Below are positions 56,640-64,000 of a stretch of DNA of 64,000 bases, piece after piece. Source of the stretch: Anagrus nilaparvatae. Lineage: Eukaryota > Arthropoda > Insecta > Hymenoptera > Mymaridae. The position numbers were made by a program, and so were the translations under genes. Under the pieces are notes generated by a model, which saw only the letters and a list, made by a program, of their open reading frames with translations, had not been told where the DNA came from and searched no databases. Numbering within the stretch: the first letter of the stretch is position 1; each line of letters opens with the position of its first letter. Location: positions 2,501 through 66,500 of the forward strand of contig JAKSXM010000231.1 in assembly GCA_022575985.1 (NCBI GenBank), given 5' to 3'.

Positions 56640-57930
56640 ATAGTTGAAACATTATAATGTCCAAAGTAGATGCAAAATATACTTTTACCAATATCAAAAA
56701 ATATTAAATTTAACGTTGCCCTAGTGGAAAATAAGAAAATAAGAAATGAAATGCAGTTTGCTTAAATTTTCAAGTAACTTTTAACATATTTTTCTATGAA
56801 TCGAGAAAAAAAAATCTAAAAAAATAACGTGTTTCCTCTTGATACATAAATAAAATAATAAAATATTACATCACGATATTTATAAACTATACCACGTAAT
56901 ATATAAAATTTCAACATATTTTATATTTTACATCTAAAATTTTTTTCTTAAAAAATGTAATAAGTACATGTTTATATATTTAAATGAAGGTCAGTAACCA
57001 TTTATGCCAGAGGTCAAAAAAAAAAATATTTTTTTTTACTTTTCAATCATTCAAATAAATCGCGTCAAAAAGAAATAATTTTTTTTTTACGATAAAGAAA
57101 AAGTGCATAAAAAACTCTTAGAATCATAAAAAAAAAAATTACAATTGTAAAAATAATATGCACACACATGTGAAGAATGTAAAAAAAAATGAATACCATC
57201 AGGAGCGAGAAGTTATGGTTCGGTGCGATGACGACTTCCTTCCTTCCTTGTTTTATATTGGATTTGGACTTCCTGTGTATTTTTTTTTATATGCGAAATT
57301 ATTATATGATGAATCCCAATACTATTACACTCATCACGATAATGAAGTTTTAAAAAAAATTTGATTTCTTGTTGTTTTATTTTATTGGAGTTTAAGTCTG
57401 ATACGTGATCTGATAAAAATAACGGGAATGGTTTTTTATGTATTTAAAGGAAGGTCAAATAAAGAAGATTTTTTATTGATTTTTTAAAGAAATATCTTAT
57501 TAATTTAATAATTGTAATATAAAACGTTTTTCTTTTTGCTTGTGAAATGATGAAAAATTGAATTATCAGAGTTATGAAAAAAGTTGTTTTGAGAAAGTTA
57601 ATAATAGTCAAAATCCATCAGTTGATTATCAAACTTTGAGTTGAATTTGTTAACAAGTTATACAAGGTTGAGGCAAGAGTAACAAAATACGGCAGTTTAA
57701 ATTTAAAAACGGTCCATTAGATTCTCCTTTAGAATAATAAAGTAATGCGATCATTTATGATAAAAAAAATTAGGATACGAGAGTGAGTATGTTTTAGTCT
57801 TGGCTATCTCTCGACTAAAAAAATATGACTCGAATAAAATATTATTATATGCTATTTTTATTTCATCTCTACAATATTAAATTTGTATCTCTTATTAGAT
57901 TTTAGTATTGTCTATAATATATAGCTTAAA
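56640..57930. other. AT-rich region, no gene recognised
   Basis: Homopolymer-rich. One 68-codon frame at 57158-57364 (contains DDDFLPSLFYIGFGLPVYFF) has a richer composition than its surroundings but no recognised family. Confidence 0.4.
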
Positions 57931-57937
57931 GGTATAG

Positions 57938-57964
57938 TATATTAAGTATCAAGGGCGTAAAATT
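57938..57964 (-). mobile_element. GC-rich ~200-bp element, terminal fragment
   Basis: 'agtatattaagtatcaaggg' plus 'cgtaaaa' only; the rest is lost. Confidence 0.7.
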
Positions 57965-58171
57965 AATAAAAATCTTAATATTTTCAAAAAAAAATTCAAT
58001 TTTTTTCAAATTTCAGAATCTAACCCCCTATTTTACATAAGAAACAATACTTTGGTATTCGCGAATTCGGTATTCGCGGCACTTTTGTGGAACGCATTAA
58101 CCGCGAATATCGGGGTTTTACTGTTTATATATTTTTTTAAATACATAAAAGATATCATTTATATATATATA

Positions 58172-58415
58172 CTAGCATAGGTGATAGGGGGGGCTCCGCC
58201 CCCTCTGTGTCACATTTACTTCTGTTTCTGTTACTTGAAAAAATCAATTTTCACTGCAAATTTACCTATAATTATGCAAACACATTCAGTTTTCAGAGAA
58301 GCCTAGTTCTATCTCCAGCAAAGTCTCCAGTAAATTTATAATTATGGATTACAGAACCATACTTAAAAAGATATTGGAGAGGCTATGCCCAATCCCGACA
58401 GACAAATTTTTACAT
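58172..58415 (-). mobile_element. Helitron-like 3' end (minus strand), fragment
   Basis: On the minus strand the sequence runs 'gggggcggagcccccccta' and 'tcacctatg' into CTAG followed by T: a GC hairpin about 15 bp from a CTAG end. The 5' part is not clear; a fold-back element begins at 58415. Confidence 0.45.
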
Positions 58416-59477
58416 ATATATTAGACTGGACCTATTTTTGGACTTTGTGGAAAAACTTTGCTCCCCGGGTTTTTTTGTGAAGTTTTAGTCATAAAAAGTT
58501 CCCAGTTCCAAGGATTTTGCTTTAGCCTTACAAAAACACGTGCCTGTAACCACATCAATTTTCCCATTTAAATAACATGGGAATTTTGAGTTTTTAGCTA
58601 TACAAATTTTCACAAAAGCCAAAAAGCGTTTTAAAATGCTAATTTTTACTGGAAAATATACTTGTATATGTTGTAAAGACATACAAACCGCCCTGAATTC
58701 ATTCCAAAGGGAATTTTGGGGCTAGAAACGCAAACTTACCGAGTCCCAATTTCAGGGTTTTCAAAAAAAAGTCAATTTTTATCATTATCTTTGAAAAACG
58801 ATATCTTAAAAACTATTTAAAGAAAAGAGACGAGTAAAAAATTTTTTGAAACTTGAAGCTTGCAGAAAACTTTTAAGGCCTATAAAACTCAATTTTGTCA
58901 AAAATTACAATTTTGGCAGCAATTTAAACAAATTTAAAAATTGGGCCTTTCGGGTCATAAATTACCAATAGGTTAATTGACTATAGCGGTGAGAGAATCA
59001 GTGATAAAAATACACGGTTTACGTCGTTTGAAAGGTAACACTTATACCAAAAAAAGTGAACCAACCAGAAGTGTTTTGGTTAATTTTTGTGGTTGTAGCT
59101 TTTTATCGAAAATTACCGAAAAACCCTTTTTTATAAGATTGAGTAAACGTGTAAATTTGCGTTTCTAGCCTCAAAATTCCCTTTGGAATGAATGCAGGGC
59201 GGTTTGTATGTCTTTACAACATATAAAAGTATATTTTCCAGTAAAAATTAGCATTTTAAAACGCTTTTTGGCTTTTGTGAAAATTTGATTAGCTAAAAAC
59301 TCAAAATTCCCATGTTATTTAAATGGGAAAATTGATGTGGTTACAGGCACGTGTTTTTGTAAGGCTAAAGCAAAATCCTTGGAACTGGGAACTTTTTATG
59401 ACTAAAACTTCACAAAAAAACCCGGGGAGCAAAGTTTTTCCACAAAGTCCAAAAATAGGTGCACTCTAATATATATA
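58415..59477. mobile_element. Fold-back element, ~1.06 kb with ~325-bp arms
   Basis: 'tatatattagactggaccta' at the left pairs with 'taggtgcactctaatatata' at the right. High identity continues ('gctccccgggtttttttgtg' against 'cacaaaaaaacccggggagc') to about 58740 / 59149. The 400-bp centre is AT-rich. Confidence 0.9.
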
Positions 59478-59510
59478 GTATATAGTATTAATATATATAA
59501 AAAATGTTGC

Positions 59511-60187
59511 TAATTTTTAAAGATACCTCCGTTTTGAACAAAAATATAACTGAGTACGTACAAATTAGTGCCGAATCAAGTAATGCCAAATCTTATAGTA
59601 AAATTTTTTCATATTTTTTAGATATTTCACTTTTTAACGAAATTTTCAAAAAATTTTAATTTCTCCATAAATAGTAAAAATTAAATATCTTAAAAACTAC
59701 GATATGTGAGCAGAAAATGGCCTATACCACCCGCAGTTTTTTTTTTCTATATTTTGATACCGGTTTTATGTCACTTAGTTTGAGGAATCTTGAGTCATTA
59801 GGGTACAGATAAATTCAGGATAAATTATTAAAAATACCATAAAAAATAAAAAAATGAAAAAAAATTTTTTACCAGCTTCAAAAATATTTTATAAAATTTT
59901 AAAGATACCTCCGTTTTGAATAAAAATTTCAGAGAATACGTAAAAATTAGTGCTGAATCGAATACTACAAAGTGCGATAGGAAATTTTTTCGATAGTTTC
60001 GAGATATTTCAATTTTTCTTAAAAAATTTAAAAACTTTATCAAGTTCAAAAATAATAAAAATTAAATCTCTCAAAAACTACGATAGCTGAGCAGAAAATC
60101 TATGGCCTATGTCACCCGCAGACTTTTTTTCTTCATTTTGACACCGGTTTAATGCTAATTGGTTCGGCGGTTCTTGCGTGATGAGTG

Positions 60188-60223
<36 letters not shown>

Positions 60224-60260
60224 AATAAATTTTCAAATATATATAGTATTAAGATATATA
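59511..60260. repeat. Direct ~268-bp duplication with (GACA)n tail
   Basis: 59511-59778 and 59893-60162 share 'aagatacctccgttttgaa', 'aaactacgata', 'gagcagaaaat' and 'ccggttt' in order. The second copy runs into 'gcgtgatgagtggacagaca' and about eight GACA units (60188-60220). Retroelement-like 3' tail; class not determined. Confidence 0.7.
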
Positions 60261-60547
60261 CATAAAGTGTATTTAAACATTTTATCTAATGTTATGATGT
60301 ATTTCTTTCAAGGCTATGTAAAATTTGTATATTTTGTATTTCTCGCCACTGATGCAAAAATAGCTATTTATTAAACAAGGGATAAAATATTGGTTTTGGC
60401 TTTGCATTCAGTTGTATGACAGACAGCATGCAAAAGTCGAACCCCATAATTTGTCCCGTGTTCTAAACAATAGTTTTACATATAATGGGCAGAAAAACCC
60501 GTCTCCCTAGGGCAGAAAATGGACTTTTTTGGCCCTAGATATGTAAT

Positions 60548-60755
60548 AGTATTTTAAGTATCAAGGGCGTAAAAGTTTCGGCACTAGCGTGAGCACTAGC
60601 ACGAGTGCTCGGCGAAGCCGGGCACGAGTGATAAGTGTTCACGCTCGTGTCTAAAGTATTTCGCCCATGATGCTTACACTATTTTTTGCCCACCTAGGCG
60701 TAGAACGAGTTCAGAAAATTCTTTAAACACGAGTTTTACGCCCGGGAGGGCAAAA
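60548..60755 (-). mobile_element. GC-rich ~200-bp element, copy 4
   Basis: First of a back-to-back trio. Starts 'agtattttaagtatcaaggg', ends 'ttacgcccgggagggcaaaa'. Confidence 0.88.
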
Positions 60756-60763
60756 TTAGTATA

Positions 60764-60971
60764 TTTTGCCCTCCCGGGCGTAAAACTCGTGCGTAAAGAA
60801 TTTTTTGAACTCGTTCTACGCCTGGGGGGGCAAAAAATAGTGTAAGCACCATGGGCGAAATACTTTAGACACGAGCGTGAACATAAGTCACTCGTGCCCG
60901 GCTTCGCCGAGCACTCGTGCTAGTGCTCACGCTAGTGCCGAAACTTTTACGCCCTTGATACTTAATATACT
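60764..60971 (+). mobile_element. GC-rich ~200-bp element, copy 5
   Basis: Opposite orientation to copies 4 and 6; starts 'ttttgccctcccgggcgtaa' 8 bp after copy 4 and ends 'acgcccttgatacttaatat'. Together with copy 4 it makes a nearly perfect palindrome of about 410 bp. Confidence 0.88.
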
Positions 60972-61178
60972 ATTAAGTATCAAGGGCGTAAAGGTTTCGG
61001 CACTAGCGTGAGCACTAGCACGAGTGCTCGGCGAAGCCGGGCACGAGTGATAAGTGTTCACGCTCGTGTCTAAAGTATTTCGCCCATGATGCTTACACTA
61101 TTTTTTGCCCACCTAGGCGTAAAACGAGTTCAGAAAAATTTTTTTACACACGAGTTTACACACGGGAGGGCAAAAAAT
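60972..61178 (-). mobile_element. GC-rich ~200-bp element, copy 6
   Basis: Begins 'attaagtatcaagggcgtaa' directly at the end of copy 5. Its last 50 bp are more altered ('cacacgagtttacacacggg'). Confidence 0.85.
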
Positions 61179-61180
61179 CG

Positions 61181-61228
61181 TATACGACCCTGGGCCATTC
61201 TTTATTTTTCTGGCCATGGGTCGTAATA
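61181..61228. repeat. Short hairpin 'tacgaccctgggcca'
   Basis: 'tatacgaccctgggcca' pairs imperfectly with 'tggccatgggtcgtaata' across a 13-nt loop, beside the GC-rich trio. Confidence 0.6.
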
Positions 61229-61271
61229 TACTATATTTTTTCTATTTTAAAAAAATGAATTTTTTTAAAAT

Positions 61272-62201
61272 TATGGGTGGTTTTCACTGGAACTGTATAT
61301 TTTTTTATTGTTTACGGCACAACACTAATTATATATTTTTTTTTTTTTTTTGAATTTTTATGTTTATCAAGGTTCAAAAACCTAAAATTTTCAGTGGTAC
61401 TGCTATAAATGTAAAAATAAATTCTACGTGTTATTCTTATGGGTTTTTTTTATTTATGCAGACGGTGGCGATATTTTGAATGTATTATTGAAATAACTTT
61501 GTACTGAAGCCATCAAATTTTCTCAAACTTTGAGTATTTTATTTATTCATCAAAACATATAACTATACAAGATATTTAAGAAAAATATGACATACATTTG
61601 GAGAAAATGACATGGACGGTGATGACATTTTTTTTTTGTAAAGTCGTTTTAAAAATCTAATAGTTTTACTTTTCGTAGTTAAAGCTTTTATATTTAAAAT
61701 TTTAAGTTTTCAACAGTTCTTATATGAGTAGTTAATTAAGTAAGAAAAAAAATACAACAGTGCTTTCAAGTGCATAAATATAGAGTGCACATCCATAAAA
61801 GGTGGGAAGCTTGAAAATAGCTAAAATCGAGGGACACGCTTGAATACAACGATAAGCTAAGAGGATTGCATAAAAATTTGTTTCGTTGAGAAAAATGAGT
61901 TTTTGGGACCTAAATACGTCATATGCATCCTATAGAAAAATTTAACTTTAAATTTTAAGCCGTTTGTTAATAGTCAAAGTTTACAGTTAAGCAAAAGGAC
62001 AGCGGACGGTGGCGACATTTTGAACACATATGCTCTAGAAAATTTTTTTATTAAGTTACCAATATATGCATAGTAAGTTGTGACTTTAAAAAAATATTAT
62101 TTATGAACTTATTAAAAGAAATAAAAGTGTAAACGAGTTTTAGTTTCGGATATAAATGGAGGGGACACTATGTATACCGTTCCTGTAAAAACCACCCATA
62201 T
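61272..62201. mobile_element. Non-autonomous DNA transposon with 'tgggtggttttcac' TIRs, copy 2
   Basis: Begins 'tatgggtggttttcactgga' and ends 'gtaaaaaccacccata'. Inverse orientation to 24660-25591 with the same internal phrases ('acggtggcgacatttt', 'gggacctaaatacgtcatat', 'tataaatggaggggacacta'). About 930 bp, like copy 1. Confidence 0.88.
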
Positions 62202-62219
62202 ACCTAAAGAATAAAAAAA

Positions 62220-62640
62220 TTATAATAAATTGGTTTGTGTTTTTACACAACCAACGATCACGGAACATGTTCACTTATAACAAATATAACATATACTCCC
62301 TAATTTTTATAAGTCCTCAAACCGAAATTACAATAAATCCCGGAATATAAATTATCCTAAAGTATTCTTGTTCTTATCAGAGCCTAATCAGGCCATACAT
62401 GATCCTCGCTTCAAATTATTTCAAGTCCATTTCACCCCCCCCCCCATGCCAAGCTGGACTTTTTCAAATACCCCATCCAATGAATATGTTCCATGTTAAT
62501 AATTTTTTCAATACTCTAGATGCCATAGCAAAAATCAAGGCACCAGCAATACTGATTAGTTTTAAAAATAATCAGGAAATTATGCAAGGAATATTGATTT
62601 ATATCAATTTTGGACTAAGAAACGCAGGGCTCAATGTTAT
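62220..62640. repeat. Dispersed repeat related to 35060-35930
   Basis: Shares 'cggaacatgttcac'-like, poly-C and 'gttccatgttaataattttt' phrases in order with the earlier region. It contains an 82-codon frame (62399-62647) that is not supported as a gene. Confidence 0.45.
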
Positions 62641-62699
62641 AAAATAATAAAATAGAGTTTTTTGGTAAAAAAGTAAGTTTACCATATTAGGGGTGCCAA

Positions 62700-63740
62700 T
62701 TTTCAAAGAGTTTATTACGTGAAATAAATAATTTCGATACACTCCGTGATTCCAATGGGCCTTCTGGGCTTAGAAACTCATGATTTCAGGTAATATAAGT
62801 AAGTATTTGGGGTATTTGGGTATTTTTTAAATTACACGAAAATTTCGCAAGTCTAATCGACACATACAAGCCATGGATTATGAATTTTTTTTAATGAAAA
62901 AATCAATATTTTGGGCTAAAAATGTATTCTAATAGTTCAATGGGGCTGTTCTTTGCAATCCCAAAGTCCGTTTTAACGTACAACCCCTAGAAATTTATAT
63001 ATCATCTCCTAAATGTGGGATAAATTTAAAACATTTTTTGGACATTATTCAAAATAATACTCCGCACAAAAAACATCTCAAGGCATATAAAATTCAACTA
63101 GGGGCTGCGAGTAACACAAAAAAAAACTTATATTCATTTCTCATATTCACCTCCTTAGATGGGGTGTAAGGGGGTGGTATTATAGCACAATAGAAAAAAT
63201 CAAGATTATGGGCTAAAAGATTTACTTAGTAGATAATTTGGGCTGCCCTTTTTATTTCTGAAGTCCTAACTTATGCGCGTCATCTGAATTAGTGACTGTG
63301 CACAAAAAATATCTAAAGGCATATAAAACTTTCTAAGGGACTATTAATAAAAGAAAGAAAAAAAAAATTCATATTAATTGATGATATTTAACCCCTCATA
63401 TGGGTTGTAAGGGGGCAGAATTAGAGAAAAATAGAAAAAATCAATGTTATGGGTTAAAAATGCTATCCAGTACGATCTAGTATGTAATTTGGGTTGCTAT
63501 TTAGATTTCTGAAGTCCTTTTTCACGTAAAACCTCTAAAAATGTGAATTCATCCCCTGAAATGGAGAAACTAGATGATATCACATTTTCTAGGGTTGGTA
63601 CGTAAAAATGGTTTTGGAAATGAAAAGAGCAGCCCTGGTTACCCACCAGATAATATTTTTAACCTAAAATATTGATTATTTCTATTATGCTATTATGTAA
63701 ACCTTTTACACCCCATCTCTACTGAGTGTAAATAACTAAA
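62700..63740. mobile_element. Tandem-module / fold-back repeat
   Basis: Modules of about 240-300 bp repeat 'gggctaaaaatg', 'gggctgcc', 'ctgaagtcc', 'aaggcatataaaactt' and 'gatggggtgtaaggggg' at about 62900, 63200 and 63430. The last part (63640-63720: 'cagccctggtta', 'accttttacaccccatctct') is inverted relative to them. The same architecture as the other fold-back families but with different sequence. Confidence 0.65.
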
Positions 63741-64000
63741 TAACAATTTGATATAAATATATTTTTTGTTTGTTTATTAATAAAGAAAGGTGACTTATAG
63801 GTTTTATTTTATTACCAATTTTATAAAAATTTTTAAAAAATATTCATCCATAAAAATTATTATCATATTATATTTAAATGAAGCAAAAACAAGATTTTCA
63901 GAGTCAATTAAAAACAAAAAATATTGTATAATATTAAAAAAGACTTGAAAAATAGTAAGAAAAAGAAAAAAAGGTGTCTGCGAGGAGAAAAGAATCCATA

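Noticed and set aside
57158..57364. 68-codon frame with mixed composition
   Set aside because: No family recognised, no splice context, and surrounded by homopolymers; too weak to call a gene.
60188..60220. (GACA)n run as a functional site
   Set aside because: Ordinary microsatellite tail of a dispersed repeat.

Overview
This is an AT-rich eukaryotic (arthropod, almost certainly insect) genomic window: intron-split genes, (CCTAA)n insect-type telomeric motifs, and an overwhelming load of transposable elements, palindromic fold-back/MITE-like elements and minisatellites. There are no operons, no CRISPR arrays and no recognisable tRNA or rRNA genes. The CCTAA motif and a YAP/Yorkie homologue with a vertebrate-type C-terminus argue against Drosophila; I cannot name the species.

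Layout. 1-3.25 kb: a ~116-bp minisatellite with a palindromic element inside it, bracketed by a 14-bp direct repeat that belongs to a decayed two-exon gene fragment (3249-3553). 3.65-8.2 kb: CCTTA/CCTAA repeats, a degenerate 'agggacttcta' minisatellite, and a tandem family built on 'accggtataacctaacc'. 8.2-16.9 kb: fold-back elements, a LINE reverse-transcriptase scrap, broken ORFs (9.8-10.9 kb), a nested 3.7-kb palindrome, duplicated small ORFs, and a Penelope-like GIY-YIG endonuclease remnant. 18.9-20.05 kb: a PrimPol-like primase ORF with one frameshift (minus strand). 22.3-23.9 kb: an F-box/leucine-rich-repeat gene with a frameshift and two stops. 27.04-37.92 kb: five 3' coding exons of yorkie/YAP (minus strand), with a 9.9-kb intron full of repeats; the 5' exons were not found. 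39.5-48.6 kb: a three-level nest in which a Ty3/Gypsy LTR retrotransposon (41382-47962, 4-bp target duplication CTAT) sits in a fold-back element that itself sits in a small MITE. 48.9-64 kb: Helitron-like ends, MITEs, a cluster of three GC-rich ~200-bp elements, and further fold-back and tandem-module repeats.

How it works together. The only gene with clearly intact coding exons is yorkie, the transcriptional co-activator of the Hippo pathway. The PrimPol-like and F-box genes look broken, although single-base errors in homopolymers could account for the frameshifts. The LTR element is young (about 3 differences between its 1.33-kb LTRs) but has lost gag, protease and the start of RT; it keeps RT (from motif 2), RNase H and integrase, plus an unusual 286-codon ORF after pol. 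The general pattern is repeated invasion by long inverted-repeat elements, many with reiterated internal modules. All exon boundaries and element ends were read by eye from the sequence; no search or alignment program was run.
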